A stretch of DNA of 41,108 nucleotides from Rhodospirillales bacterium. Lineage in GTDB: Bacteria; Pseudomonadota; Alphaproteobacteria; Rhodospirillales; UBA2165. The DNA is taken from NCBI GenBank assembly GCA_028345065.1, contig JAOMCN010000016.1:1-41108 (forward strand), written 5' to 3'. Shown here piece by piece: positions 26,261 through 36,038 of this stretch. Both the position numbers and the translations under genes were made by a program. The notes under the pieces are model-generated. The model searched no databases and was not told the origin of the DNA. It saw only the letters and a list, made by a program, of their open reading frames with translations. Numbering within the stretch: the first letter of the stretch is position 1; each line of letters starts with the position of its first letter.

Positions 26261-27106
26261 ATGGCAGAAAAGGGAATGTTTAACTTTCTCTCTCTTTGTG
26301 CCCAAGAAGTTAGGCGTCACGATTGGGACAGGTATCTTTTCACTTTGTTTGCACCGGCAGACGTGAGAGAGGATCTATTTACAATTTTGGCGTTTAATAC
26401 GGAAATATCAAGAATACCAGATATGGTTAGTGAACCTTTACTCGGCCAAATCCGCTTACAGTGGTGGCAGGATTCAATTAATAACATTTATGCAGGCAGT
26501 TCAAATGGTATTCAAGGTCACTATATATTTGAACACATTCCCAGGGTAATACTTGAGCGAGGACTTTCAAAATCTCTTTTTGATCAACTTTTTGAAGCTA
26601 GAGCATCGGATTTTTCCTGCAATCCCCCGAAGAATGAGCAGGCCCTAGTAGATTATGTATTTGGGACCTCTGCGGCTTTAAATATTTTATTATTGGAGAC
26701 AATAGGAGAGAAAAATGGTTTCGAAGAAAAAGCCGCAGAGGTTGGTATTGCTTGGGGACTGACAGGTTTAATACGTGCTCTTCCAAATTTGGCAAATCAA
26801 GGGCGTTTTCCCTTGCCAATTAGCTTAATTGCACCTGATCAAAATCTCAGTGAGTTTAATAACGACATGGTTCACGCGATTCAATCAGTCTGTGTTATAG
26901 CAAAGGATTACCTTGATAGATCTCTGGAAAGAAATATCTCGGTGAGTAAGGTGCACCGATCAGTATTTTTATCTTCGATTTTAACCACTCTTTATCTAAA
27001 ACAAATTTCTGAGTCAGGGTATAACCCTTATTCCATTGACCCCAGAAATGGGAGGGTTGGCCGGCAAGTTGTGGTGGGTGTAGGAGCGTTATTAGGTAAC
27101 TACTGA
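26261..27106 (+). CDS. Squalene/phytoene-synthase-fold protein, NDUFAF6-like, probably non-catalytic
   Basis: This 281-residue protein has the fold's overall pattern but lacks the prenyl-diphosphate-binding aspartates. The first site, normally DDxxD after AFCR, reads AFNTEISRIPD with Ser50 and Arg51. The second, normally LRDVGED, reads IRALPNLA with Ala173, Asn176 and Leu177. The stretch MVSEPLLGQIRLQWWQDSINNIY resembles the matching part of NDUFAF6, a complex I assembly factor. Automated labels may call it phytoene synthase or HpnD, which the residues argue against. It is divergent from hpnE across only 27 bases and convergent with trmFO. Confidence 0.83.
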   Translation: MAEKGMFNFLSLCAQEVRRHDWDRYLFTLFAPADVREDLFTILAFNTEISRIPDMVSEPLLGQIRLQWWQDSINNIYAGSSNGIQGHYIFEHIPRVILERGLSKSLFDQLFEARASDFSCNPPKNEQALVDYVFGTSAALNILLLETIGEKNGFEEKAAEVGIAWGLTGLIRALPNLANQGRFPLPISLIAPDQNLSEFNNDMVHAIQSVCVIAKDYLDRSLERNISVSKVHRSVFLSSILTTLYLKQISESGYNPYSIDPRNGRVGRQVVVGVGALLGNY

Positions 27107-27266
27107 CGCTAAGTAAGCATTTTTGTTTTGAGGATAAAACTAAAAATTGTGGGCAATGGTAGGTGGTGAAATGTCAATAATTGTTATTTTTTTATTCTAA
27201 ATGTTTAATCGCGTACTTCAAAAATTTCTAGTTAATGTGATAGAATTATACTAGATGCTCTCTTGT

Positions 27267-28676
27267 CTAGACTTTTTCTTCCAACCATAGATCTGTTTGC
27301 TCCAGAGCGCGTCGAGCATATGCGGCTTTCCTTTCTCTTCCACGTATAGGCTTGACTTTGTTTTTGGGGTTTCCGCTGCCTTGCTCCGATAAGGGGGGGA
27401 ACAGACCAAAATTTACATTGATTGGTTGGTATGTTTTTGGATCTCCACCACCAGTTATATGTGCGAGTAAAGAGCCCAGCGCGGTCCCTGATTTAGGGTG
27501 TTGTGGAGAGAGGCCTAACTTCTCGTAAGCGGCAAACCTTCCAGCTAACAAACCAACGGCAGCACTCTCAACATAACCCTCGCATCCAGTGATCTGGCCA
27601 GCAAATCTTAGCCTGGGTTCAGATTTTAGTCGTAATGTGGGGTCCAGAAGCCTTGGAGCATTAATAAAGGTATTACGATGAATGCCACCTAAACGAGCAA
27701 ATTCTGCTTTTTCCAATCCCGGGATAGTCTGGAAAATACGGATTTGTTCGTCATATTTCATTTTAGTCTGAAAACCGACCATATTATAGAGTGTTCCAAG
27801 GGTGTTATCTTGGCGAAGTTGCACCACGGCCCTTGGTCTTTTACTTGGCAAATGTGGGTTAGTTAAACCGGTTGGTTTCATCGGACCGAAAGCAAGTGTT
27901 TCCAGACCGCGTTCTGCCATCACCTCTATGGGCAGACAGCCCTCGAAATAAGGGGTATTTTCTTCCCAATCATGGAATAAAACTTTTTCGGCATTCAGTA
28001 GCTCTGTGATAAAATTTTCGTACTCTTCATCATTTAATGGACAATTGATATAATCTGCCCCGTCACCCTTATCATAACGTGACTGAAACCAGACTTTTGA
28101 GAAGTCGATGCTATCCCTATAAGCTATGGGCGCAATGGCGTCATAAAAAGCTAGATTTTGTTCACCAGTTAACTCGGTAATGGATGACGTAAGAGAAGGG
28201 GAGGTAAGTGGTCCAGTGGCAATTATAACACTATCCCACTCCGTTGGAGGAAGCTCAGTCAATTCTAATCGAACGATATCTACAAGTTTTTCATTTTCCA
28301 ATGCGGATTGAACAGCCTGGCTGAATTCATCCCGATCTACAGCTAATGCGGATCCAGCTGGCACCCGATTGGCATCTGCACAACGCATGATTAGGGATCC
28401 GCATCGACGAAGCTCTTCATGAAGGACGCCGACAGCATTGTATTGAGCATCGTCTGAACGAAAAGAGTTTGAGCACACCAGTTCTGCGAGTACATCCGTT
28501 TGATGAGCATCAGTACAACGCTGAGGTCTCATTTCATACAACCGTACACTAATTCCCAACTGGGAAAGTTGCCAGGCTGCTTCAGATCCAGCTAGACCAC
28601 CTCCGACGACATGAACGACTTTGTCGTTTTTATATTTTAAATCCATATTTTTGAAATATCCTTCTACGACCCCCAT
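27267..28676 (-). CDS. trmFO: Folate-dependent tRNA (uracil-54-C5)-methyltransferase TrmFO
   Basis: This 469-residue FAD enzyme makes ribothymidine at tRNA position 54 using methylenetetrahydrofolate. The FAD motif [21 protein letters not shown] is followed by [51 protein letters not shown] and, near the C-terminus, [25 protein letters not shown], all hallmarks. ATG 28676 has GAGAG about 5 bases upstream; ATG 28646 is an alternative just before the conserved core. It follows uvrA by 42 bases on the same strand. Confidence 0.96.
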   Translation of the reverse strand: MGVVEGYFKNMDLKYKNDKVVHVVGGGLAGSEAAWQLSQLGISVRLYEMRPQRCTDAHQTDVLAELVCSNSFRSDDAQYNAVGVLHEELRRCGSLIMRCADANRVPAGSALAVDRDEFSQAVQSALENEKLVDIVRLELTELPPTEWDSVIIATGPLTSPSLTSSITELTGEQNLAFYDAIAPIAYRDSIDFSKVWFQSRYDKGDGADYINCPLNDEEYENFITELLNAEKVLFHDWEENTPYFEGCLPIEVMAERGLETLAFGPMKPTGLTNPHLPSKRPRAVVQLRQDNTLGTLYNMVGFQTKMKYDEQIRIFQTIPGLEKAEFARLGGIHRNTFINAPRLLDPTLRLKSEPRLRFAGQITGCEGYVESAAVGLLAGRFAAYEKLGLSPQHPKSGTALGSLLAHITGGGDPKTYQPINVNFGLFPPLSEQGSGNPKNKVKPIRGRERKAAYARRALEQTDLWLEEKV

Positions 28677-28718
28677 CGCAACTCTCTAACGGATAAAATC
28701 AGGGCCTAAATAGTAATT

Positions 28719-31622
28719 TTAGATATGCCCAATGTGTTCCATCGTTTTAGAAAGTTCAACAGCCAGGGAATTTTTCTTGCCTCGTTTAATTTTCTTTTTA
28801 AAACATCGGTCAAGGTACTGGCCAGTATAGCTTTCTGGCATTTTTGCAATTTCTTCGGGTGTTCCAACAGCAACGATATATCCGCCTTTAAAACCGCCTT
28901 CAGGACCTAGGTCGATTACGTGGTCTGCGGTTTTGATGACATCAAGGTTGTGTTCGATTACAATAACAGTGTTACCTTGATCAACAAGTGCTTGCAGAAC
29001 TTCTATGAGCTTACGTACATCTTCGAAATGTAGGCCAGTAGTGGGTTCATCAAGGATATAAAGGGTTTTGCCCGTAGCTTTGCGAGACAGTTCTTTTGCC
29101 AGTTTCACCCGTTGTGCTTCACCACCAGAAAGAGTGGTCGCTTGCTGCCCTATATGAATATAGCTAAGGCCTACGCGACAGAGTGTTTCCATCTTAGTAC
29201 GGATAATTGGCACTGCCTTAAAGAACTCCAGACCTTCCTCTACCGTCATATCGAGAACGTCAGCAATAGATTTACCTCGGAAGGTAATTTCCAACGTTTC
29301 ACGATTATAGCGTCTGCTCTTGCAAACATCACATTGGACATAGACGTCAGGGAGAAAATGCATTTCTATCTTAATGACACCATCTCCATGACACGCTTCA
29401 CATCGTCCACCTTTGACGTTGAAAGAAAAACGACCTGGTTTGTAACCGCGCGCTTTAGCATCGGGAAGACCAGAAAACCAATCCCTGATGGGCGTGAACG
29501 CGCCAGTGTAAGTGGCTGGATTAGAGCGGGGAGTGCGTCCTATAGGTGTTTGATCAATATCTACAACCTTATCAAGGAATTCAACGCCCAAGAGTTTGTC
29601 ATGGGCACCAGGGTGCAGGCGTGAACTATGAATCTTCCGTGCCAGGGCCTTATATAGCGTTTCAATGACCAGGCTCGACTTCCCTCCGCCGGAAACGCCG
29701 GTAATACAGGTAAACGTTCCCAGCGGAAATACAGCATCAATATTTTGAAGGTTATTTTCCTTCGCGCCTTTCAGGATTAATGTTTGACCTCTATGGCCAG
29801 ATCTTCGTTTCTTGGGAATTTCGATTTGTCGATCGCCATTCAGATATTGTCCTGTCAGGCTTTCTGAAACCTCCATGACGGTTGTCGGTGAACCAGTTGC
29901 CACCACCTGGCCACCGTGAATACCAGCGCCTGGACCCATGTCGACCACGGTGTCCGCATTCAAAATCGCTTCTTCATCATGTTCGACCACAACGACCGTA
30001 TTGCCAAGTTCACGCAAACGCTTAAGGGTTGTTAACAGTCGATTATTATCCCGCTGATGTAGGCCTATAGACGGTTCGTCCAGAACATAAAGTACCCCGG
30101 TAAGCCCCGAGCCTATTTGCGAAGCCAGCCGGATGCGTTGGCTTTCCCCGCCTGATAAAGTTCGCGAAGAGCGTGCCAAGGTTAGGTATTCCAATCCTAC
30201 ATTTTTTAAAAATCCGAGTCTTTCGTTGATTTCCCTAAGAATACGCCGAGCAATTTCATTCTGCTTCTTGGTGAGAGAGGTGTGCAACTCGCCAAACCAG
30301 GTCTTGGCTTCGTCAATCGTCATGTGTGCCACGTCCCCAATGTGTTTATTGCTTATCTTGACAGCTAACGCTTCCTGCTTAAGTCGGTTACCGTTGCATG
30401 AATCACATATTTTAGTAATTTGAAATTTGGAAAGATCTTCCCTTACCCAAGATGAATCAGTTTCTTGCCACCGTCGTTCCATGTTCGGTAACACACCTTC
30501 AAATACCTTGCTGAGCTTATAGGATTGCTTGCCATCACTATAGTGCATGGTTACATCGGTTCCACTAGAACCGTGAAGAATAATATCTCGGTGTTTTTTC
30601 TTAAGTTTACTCCAACGTGTGTCTAAGTTGAATCCATAATGTTTTCCGAGACTTTTTAGGGTCTGGCTATAAAATTGAGAACTTGAGTTATCCCAAGGTG
30701 CGATAGCTCCTTCGGCGAGCGATAGACTGTGATCAGGTACTGCTAACTCAGGATCAAAAAACATTTGGGTGCCAAGCCCATCGCAAGCTAGGCAAGCACC
30801 GAATGGATTATTGAATGAAAATAATCGAGGTTCAATCTCATCAATACTAAAGCCAGATACTGGGCACGCAAACTTGGCAGAAAATGTATTCCGATTTCCC
30901 GAATCAGCGTCTTCTGTGAAAGCCAACCCTTCAGAAAGATTAAGCGCTGTTTCAAAACTGTCGGCGAGACGTTGTTCTAATCCTTGGCGTATTACCAGAC
31001 GGTCCACAACAGCGTCAATATCATGTTTAAAATTCTTTTCTAGGATCGGGGTTTCATCAATTTGGTAAAAATCGCCATCTATTTTTACCCGTTGGAAACC
31101 TTTCTTGGCCAGTTCGTGCAACTCTTTTCTGTACTCTCCCTTACGGCCACGTACAATCGGTGCTAGAAGATAGATGCGAGTTTCATCTTTCATTTCCATC
31201 ACCCGATCGACCATTTCGGAAACGGTCTGAGCCTCGATAGGTAGACCCGTAGATGGCGAGTAGGGTATGCCAATGCGAGCGAACATGAGCCTTATATAAT
31301 CATAGATTTCTGTGACTGTTCCGACCGTCGAGCGTGGGTTGCGCGAGGTGGTCTTCTGCTCAATCGAAATTGCCGGGGAAAGACCTTCAATTGAATCCAC
31401 GTCAGGTTTTTGCATCAACTCTAGAAATTGTCTTGCGTATGCAGAGAGGCTCTCAACATAACGTCGTTGGCCTTCAGCATAGATTGTATCAAACGCTAAT
31501 GACGATTTACCGGAACCCGACAAGCCAGTGATCACCGTTAAGGAATCCCTAGGAATTTCAACATCAATATTTTTTAAATTATGTTCGCGGGCGCCGCGTA
31601 CGTTAATGGTCGCCATGCTCAT
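28719..31622 (-). CDS. uvrA: Excinuclease ABC subunit A
   Basis: This 967-residue damage-recognition ATPase of nucleotide excision repair has two ABC modules: Walker [10 protein letters not shown] (33-41) and GVSGGGKSS, and signature motifs [16 protein letters not shown] and [16 protein letters not shown]. The C-terminal zinc finger is intact (CEACHGDG...CDVCKSRR). The first finger has lost one cysteine: CPVSG with Ser255, though [10 protein letters not shown] keeps its pair; this is usual in alphaproteobacteria as far as I recall. ATG 31622 or the second ATG 31616 may start it. It follows the MFS gene by 50 bases. Confidence 0.97.
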   Translation of the reverse strand: MSMATINVRGAREHNLKNIDVEIPRDSLTVITGLSGSGKSSLAFDTIYAEGQRRYVESLSAYARQFLELMQKPDVDSIEGLSPAISIEQKTTSRNPRSTVGTVTEIYDYIRLMFARIGIPYSPSTGLPIEAQTVSEMVDRVMEMKDETRIYLLAPIVRGRKGEYRKELHELAKKGFQRVKIDGDFYQIDETPILEKNFKHDIDAVVDRLVIRQGLEQRLADSFETALNLSEGLAFTEDADSGNRNTFSAKFACPVSGFSIDEIEPRLFSFNNPFGACLACDGLGTQMFFDPELAVPDHSLSLAEGAIAPWDNSSSQFYSQTLKSLGKHYGFNLDTRWSKLKKKHRDIILHGSSGTDVTMHYSDGKQSYKLSKVFEGVLPNMERRWQETDSSWVREDLSKFQITKICDSCNGNRLKQEALAVKISNKHIGDVAHMTIDEAKTWFGELHTSLTKKQNEIARRILREINERLGFLKNVGLEYLTLARSSRTLSGGESQRIRLASQIGSGLTGVLYVLDEPSIGLHQRDNNRLLTTLKRLRELGNTVVVVEHDEEAILNADTVVDMGPGAGIHGGQVVATGSPTTVMEVSESLTGQYLNGDRQIEIPKKRRSGHRGQTLILKGAKENNLQNIDAVFPLGTFTCITGVSGGGKSSLVIETLYKALARKIHSSRLHPGAHDKLLGVEFLDKVVDIDQTPIGRTPRSNPATYTGAFTPIRDWFSGLPDAKARGYKPGRFSFNVKGGRCEACHGDGVIKIEMHFLPDVYVQCDVCKSRRYNRETLEITFRGKSIADVLDMTVEEGLEFFKAVPIIRTKMETLCRVGLSYIHIGQQATTLSGGEAQRVKLAKELSRKATGKTLYILDEPTTGLHFEDVRKLIEVLQALVDQGNTVIVIEHNLDVIKTADHVIDLGPEGGFKGGYIVAVGTPEEIAKMPESYTGQYLDRCFKKKIKRGKKNSLAVELSKTMEHIGHI

Positions 31623-31672
31623 TTATATGGACTGGTACCAAGGAAAAAGCGAGTCCGAATGACATGCTTTTA

Positions 31673-32857
31673 TTAAAATTCAGGTTTATGACTTGGCCTT
31701 AAAGATTTTCCTGTAAAGGCGAGGATAGCCATTATTGAGGCAAAAGAAGTGGCGCAATAGTAGAGTATATCAAAATCGAACGAGGCAATCATCAATCCAG
31801 CAACAAACGGTGATAATGTCTGGGCAAGCCGAAGTGCCATGCCATTGGCAGATGAAAAAGTAGCACGTAAGTCTTTTGGCGCAATCTCGAACAGGTGAAC
31901 CTGTATGAGAGGTCGGATTACCCCAAAACCAGCTCCATAGCAAAGGGCTGAGAACAATATTCCCAAGGGACCAGTGATAAAGGGAAGTGACGCCATTCCC
32001 GTTGCTAAAATTATAAATGAGGAAACTATAAGCGCGCGGCTAGAAAATAATTGCATCGCTTGGACTAAAAATACCGATGTAAGGGCACCAGTAATTGCGC
32101 GTGCTGAGATAATAACGCCAATTAGCGCAGGGCCAGTTCCAAAGCTGTGATTCATAAAAGAGGGTATATATGACACGAAGCAGCCAAAACCGACAAAAAT
32201 AAATCCAAAGGTAAAGAAACAGAGTTCAATGACACGCCGGTCTGCTAAATGTGTCCATGCATGATAGAGATAGTGCTTGTTCTTTGGATTCAGATCAGAT
32301 CCTGAACTCTGAAGTGTTGACATCATGTAGAACCCAACCGGCAAGGCAATCAGAGCTGTCATGAATGGGAAAAACCATGTGATTGATGCTAAAAGACCAC
32401 CAACCAATGGCAGAAGTCCGCTGCCTATGCCCTGTGTTCCCCCGACATATCCCATTATCTTGATACGGTCACTCCCGCCAAAAAAATCGGGTATTAGAGC
32501 GGTGCTAAGGGTAACAAGTGCGCTGCCACCAATTCCCTGTATAAAACGTAGACAAATTAAAGTTTCGCTATTTGATGCCAAACTCACTAGTCCACCGCAG
32601 AGGCCAAAAATCACCAAAGAAGGAAACAGGATAAGCTTCTTCCCAAAGCGATCTGCCAGGTAACCCGTGACAGGTACCAGCAACAAAGCTGGAAGAGTGT
32701 AAGAAGACATTAGCATCCATCCAATATCTCGATTATGTATACCAAATTCGAGTTGCACCGCAGACAAAGCGGGCCCAACAGCCGGTACAGCTAAGAGACT
32801 TACAAAAGTAGTTGAGATAATAACGTGGGCAGCGTTTTTGGAGTGACGATCAGGCAT
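31673..32857 (-). CDS. MFS transporter, DHA1-like
   Basis: The 394-residue protein has about 12 hydrophobic helices and the motif A pattern GYLADRFGKKL in the loop after helix 2, which marks the major facilitator superfamily. The GIHNRDIGWMLMSSYTLPALLL start and RFIQGIGGSALVTLSTALIPDFF in the fourth-helix region are typical of drug:proton antiporter subfamilies. The substrate is unknown. It is upstream of uvrA on the same strand and divergent from the flavin reductase gene across 318 bases. Confidence 0.88.
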   Translation of the reverse strand: MPDRHSKNAAHVIISTTFVSLLAVPAVGPALSAVQLEFGIHNRDIGWMLMSSYTLPALLLVPVTGYLADRFGKKLILFPSLVIFGLCGGLVSLASNSETLICLRFIQGIGGSALVTLSTALIPDFFGGSDRIKIMGYVGGTQGIGSGLLPLVGGLLASITWFFPFMTALIALPVGFYMMSTLQSSGSDLNPKNKHYLYHAWTHLADRRVIELCFFTFGFIFVGFGCFVSYIPSFMNHSFGTGPALIGVIISARAITGALTSVFLVQAMQLFSSRALIVSSFIILATGMASLPFITGPLGILFSALCYGAGFGVIRPLIQVHLFEIAPKDLRATFSSANGMALRLAQTLSPFVAGLMIASFDFDILYYCATSFASIMAILAFTGKSLRPSHKPEF

Positions 32858-33175
32858 ATTGATTCAATAATTGGTTTGGTTAGAAGCGGAAAGAAATTTA
32901 TGTTGTCATGGGTTAATAGTCACAGTGTCACCCTAAACTTGAAGCAGGGTGGGCCAATCAAAAGGTATATCTCTTTCCGTTTATTGATGGTCTCACAATT
33001 ATGCGAGTTGGGGTGAGTTCCTTGAAAAAAGAGGTAAATGTCTTTTGTAAATTAACCGTCCGATCACCTATTTGCTATTACTTTGTTCTCTTTCAAAGAG
33101 GTGGATCATTGGGTATACAATTCACTGACAGAGTAATTTTTTTTGAGGCTAAGAAGAATTCTGGACTAACAAAAT
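32858..33175. other. Divergent spacer between MFS and reductase genes, no gene seen
   Basis: This 318-base spacer must hold promoters for the two divergent genes. Short frames in it look random. It contains an inverted repeat CACCCT/AGGGTG (32929-32951, 11-base loop) and a 13-bp perfect dyad CTCTTTCAAAGAG (33088-33100), either of which could be an operator, and a T8 run near 33139. No RNA gene was recognised. Confidence 0.5.
33088..33100. promoter_or_regulatory. 13-bp dyad, possible operator
   Basis: CTCTTT-C-AAAGAG is a perfect inverted repeat with one central base, 76 bases upstream of the reductase ATG. Dyads of this size arise by chance in a 318-base spacer at appreciable frequency, so it is only a candidate. 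Confidence 0.2.
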
Positions 33176-34150
33176 ATGCAGCAATTGACACTCAAGGTTA
33201 ACAAACTTCGGCAGCTCACTTCTGGAATAAAGAGTTTTGAGTTTGTTTCCCCGGATGGAGATGATCTACCAGTATTTACTGCAGGAGCACACCTAGATTT
33301 TCACCTAGATAACGGCTTGATCCGGTCCTACTCTTTAGCCAACAATCCGGGGGAACCAAACCGGTATGTTACCGCTGTATTGCGGGAAGAAACGGGTGGT
33401 GGTGGCTCCAAATATATGCACGATAATGTATCTGTCGGTGACGAATTGCAAGTTACCGGGCCATCTAATAATTTTGAGCTGGTGGATATTTCTGGCACAC
33501 ATATTTTGTTGGGCGGAGGTATTGGCATTACCCCTCTTTTGGCAATGGGCCATAAGTTAAAAGCAGAGAATAGGACATGCCATTTACATTATTGTACCAA
33601 ATCTCGAGAGGAAACTGCATTTATTGAGGAAGTAGAAGAAATTTTCGGTGATAACCTTACTATTTATCATGACGGGGGCGATCCCTCCAAAGGCATTAAT
33701 CTCAAGGAAACCATTGGTGTGCAGACGAAAGATGCAAACCTGTATATTTGTGGGCCTGCAGGTTTATTAAGCGCTGCCCGAGATGTGACAAGCGGCTGGA
33801 CCGCTGGAAGTGTTCATTTTGAACTTTTTCAGACTACAAAATCTAAGGAAGAGAAAGCAGAAGAGGCAAAACTAGGCAATCGCAATCAGGCTTTCGAAGT
33901 TGAGCTGGCTCAATCAGGACAAACCTTGATGATTCCTGAAGATAAATCGATATTACAGGTGCTTTGGGAAAATGAAATTGAAGTTCTTCACGCCTGTGAG
34001 GAAGGTTGGTGCGGTAATTGTGTAGTAGACTATCTTGATGGTGGTGTAGATCACCGTGACGAGGTTCTCGATGATTTAGAACGTGAATCGAAATTGCAGG
34101 TTTGTGTTTCCCGAGCGCTGCCAGGAGAAAAAATTATCCTTGATTTGTAA
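33176..34150 (+). CDS. Phthalate-dioxygenase-reductase-type flavin/2Fe-2S oxidoreductase
   Basis: This 324-residue electron-transfer protein has three parts in order. First is a flavin domain with RSYSLANNPGE (about 45-55). Next is an NAD-binding domain with LLGGGIGITPLLAMGHK (about 111-127) and YICGPAGLL. Last is a plant-type ferredoxin domain with CEEGWCGNC plus a final Cys in LQVCVSRA. This order is that of the vanillate O-demethylase and phthalate dioxygenase reductases, which feed Rieske oxygenases. No oxygenase gene is in the window, so its partner is unknown. It lies between the MFS gene and ssb. Confidence 0.92.
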   Translation: MQQLTLKVNKLRQLTSGIKSFEFVSPDGDDLPVFTAGAHLDFHLDNGLIRSYSLANNPGEPNRYVTAVLREETGGGGSKYMHDNVSVGDELQVTGPSNNFELVDISGTHILLGGGIGITPLLAMGHKLKAENRTCHLHYCTKSREETAFIEEVEEIFGDNLTIYHDGGDPSKGINLKETIGVQTKDANLYICGPAGLLSAARDVTSGWTAGSVHFELFQTTKSKEEKAEEAKLGNRNQAFEVELAQSGQTLMIPEDKSILQVLWENEIEVLHACEEGWCGNCVVDYLDGGVDHRDEVLDDLERESKLQVCVSRALPGEKIILDL

Positions 34151-34389
34151 CTTCTTAGCCTGCAGTTCAAATTTTAATTTAAGTGTGTCTATTTGTTAGC
34201 GCACAAATGTAAAATCGTTTATGACCTCGAATTTGTTAAAGGTGGAACACCTATTTCGAGATATTGGAGGTTATCTGGTTATTTTGGGTCTCTGAGAATT
34301 ATTATTGTTAAGTTTATGGGTGTATCGCTATAAAAAAAACGCTAAACATGAGTTGATGAGGGGTAAAACTAAAAATAGGGAGGGCGAAT

Positions 34390-34872
34390 ATGGCTGGTAG
34401 TGTTAATAAAGTAATACTGGTGGGAAATCTTGGTCGAGACCCAGAGGTTCGCTATTCCCAGGATGGTAATAAGATCGTCAATATGTCGTTAGCTACCTCT
34501 GAATCTTGGACTGATCGGAGTTCCGGTGATCGCCGGGAAAAAACAGAGTGGCATCGTGTAGTAATCTTTAATGACCGCCTCGGAGAGATAGCGGAGAAGT
34601 ATTTAAAAAAGGGGTCCAAGGTATATTTAGAGGGCCAGCTTCAGACTCGGAAGTGGACAGGGAACGACGGACAAGAACGCTATAGTACTGAAGTGGTAAT
34701 TAACAGGTTCCGCGGCGAATTGACCATGCTCGACTCCCGGAGTAGTGGCTCCTTGGACGATGGCTCATCAGTGCAGGGGTCGGAATTTAGTGGTTCCGAA
34801 GAGAGCATGAAGGCCAACTCGGACGAAATAGGAACTGTGAGCGATCAGCTCGATGACGAAATTCCATTTTAA
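34390..34872 (+). CDS. ssb: Single-stranded DNA-binding protein
   Basis: The 160-residue SSB has an N-terminal OB-fold (about 1-112: [55 protein letters not shown]). A disordered linker rich in Ser and Gly follows, then the acidic C-terminal tip DDEIPF that docks partner proteins. ATG 34390 has GGGAGGG about 4 bases upstream. In many proteobacteria ssb is next to uvrA, divergently; here two genes intervene. No clear GTTC-N7-GTTC LexA box was seen in the upstream 239 bases. Confidence 0.97.
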   Translation: MAGSVNKVILVGNLGRDPEVRYSQDGNKIVNMSLATSESWTDRSSGDRREKTEWHRVVIFNDRLGEIAEKYLKKGSKVYLEGQLQTRKWTGNDGQERYSTEVVINRFRGELTMLDSRSSGSLDDGSSVQGSEFSGSEESMKANSDEIGTVSDQLDDEIPF

Positions 34873-34917
34873 ATATTTACTTGGTATCCTCTGCTAATAA
34901 TTTGTTAGGTTACCTTC

Positions 34918-35751
34918 ATGTCATTTGATCGGGGGAAAATTTTATCTCGACTTGAACCGGCGCTAAAACCTTTTGAAGAAAATCTTGATATAGCTGAAAT
35001 GGCATTGTTACTTGCGTCCCTAGACCTGCCAAACGAAGATCTAGCCCCATATCGTAAACATTTAGACCAAATTTCGTTGGACTTGGGTGTTGCAACGAGA
35101 AGTGTGCGTCACACCCGGGACTTGGCGGTTGCTCTTTCTGATGTTTTATCCGGTGTTCACGGTTACGCCGGCGATATCGCTACTTTTAACGATATGCAAA
35201 ATGCTAATATTATGAGGGTAATTGATCGCCGGAAAGGACTACCAGTGGCTTTGGGAATCTTATTAATTCACATGGCGAGAACCCAAGGTTGGGATATCAC
35301 CGGTTTAAACTTTCCAGGGTATTTTTTACTTCGCATTACTCACGAAGGCGAACAAAATTTGATTGACCCTTTTAACAAGGCCCAACGATTGACGATAGAC
35401 AAGGTACAAGGTCTGATTACTCAAATGAGGGGACCTGGTGCCCGGCTACAGCCTCATTACCTCAAATCTGTGAGTGATAGAGATGTAATCCTCCGGCTTC
35501 AAAATAATATAAAGACTCGGGCAATGGAGGCTGATGATTCAGAACGGGCCCTAGAGGTAATAGAGAGAATGTATCGTATCGCGCCGGATAATGCCGGTTT
35601 AGTCTCTGAAATGGCTGTATTAGAGGCTGAAAAAGGAAATATAAAGAGATCGTTAGAAAGTCTTTCCGATTTTTTGGTGCGTTGGAAAGGGCATCCTGAA
35701 GAGGAACAAATTTCTGCTCTAAGTGAAAACCTAAGACGGCGCCTAAACTGA
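34918..35751 (+). CDS. SirB1 family protein with transglutaminase-like and TPR domains
   Basis: This 277-residue protein has the SirB1 (transglutaminase-like core 2) region, with FNDMQNANIMRVIDRRKGLPVALGILLIHMARTQGWDITGLNFPGYFLLR (about 95-145) as its most typical part. The C-terminal 70 residues form a TPR-like helical repeat (ERALEVIERMYRIAPDNAGLVSEMAVLEAEKGN). No catalytic Cys is visible in the expected region, as is usual for this family. The function is unknown. It follows ssb by 45 bases and may be cotranscribed. Confidence 0.85.
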   Translation: MSFDRGKILSRLEPALKPFEENLDIAEMALLLASLDLPNEDLAPYRKHLDQISLDLGVATRSVRHTRDLAVALSDVLSGVHGYAGDIATFNDMQNANIMRVIDRRKGLPVALGILLIHMARTQGWDITGLNFPGYFLLRITHEGEQNLIDPFNKAQRLTIDKVQGLITQMRGPGARLQPHYLKSVSDRDVILRLQNNIKTRAMEADDSERALEVIERMYRIAPDNAGLVSEMAVLEAEKGNIKRSLESLSDFLVRWKGHPEEEQISALSENLRRRLN

Positions 35752-36038
35752 GAGCAAGACTTTTATCCACGGGTGTCTCCAACATCGGCCATATGGGCAA
35801 TAATTTTCATTTTTGATGCTGAATAGAACTTGACCTAGTTTGACAGGTGGGCTTTGGTTCCATTTTGTGGATGCTATCTCGTTTCTCAAATCAAAGTACT
35901 AGTAATGCCTTTGAGATTTATTGTCATTATGGTGAAATCGTCATTTGTGAAATTCTAAATGGATTTATCCGTGTTTATAGGCTGTAAAACCTTGTCAACG
36001 CTGGGACAGAGGAGCAATTAGTCGAAAATTTTTTATTT

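Noticed and set aside
26234-26320. Longer N-terminus for the HpnE-like protein
   Set aside because: The extra 29 residues overlap the divergent coding frame and do not look like part of the FAD domain.
27107-27266. AATAA-TTG-TTATT hairpin with T run as a terminator between two convergent genes
   Set aside because: The stem is only five A-T pairs, too weak to support a terminator call.
33109-33122. GntR-type operator around TTGGGTATACAATT
   Set aside because: The half-site spacing does not fit the FadR-type consensus, and no GntR gene is near.
33001-33201. 66-residue frame ahead of the flavin reductase
   Set aside because: No recognisable features, overlaps the reductase start in another frame, and its composition looks random.
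34151-34389. LexA (SOS) box upstream of ssb
   Set aside because: I looked for GTTC-N7-GTTC and its reverse; near matches lack the second half-site.
35884-35916. TCTCAAA/TTTGAGA inverted repeat between sirB1 and the MFS gene
   Set aside because: Seven mostly A-T pairs around a 19-base loop without a T run; not supportable as a terminator or operator.
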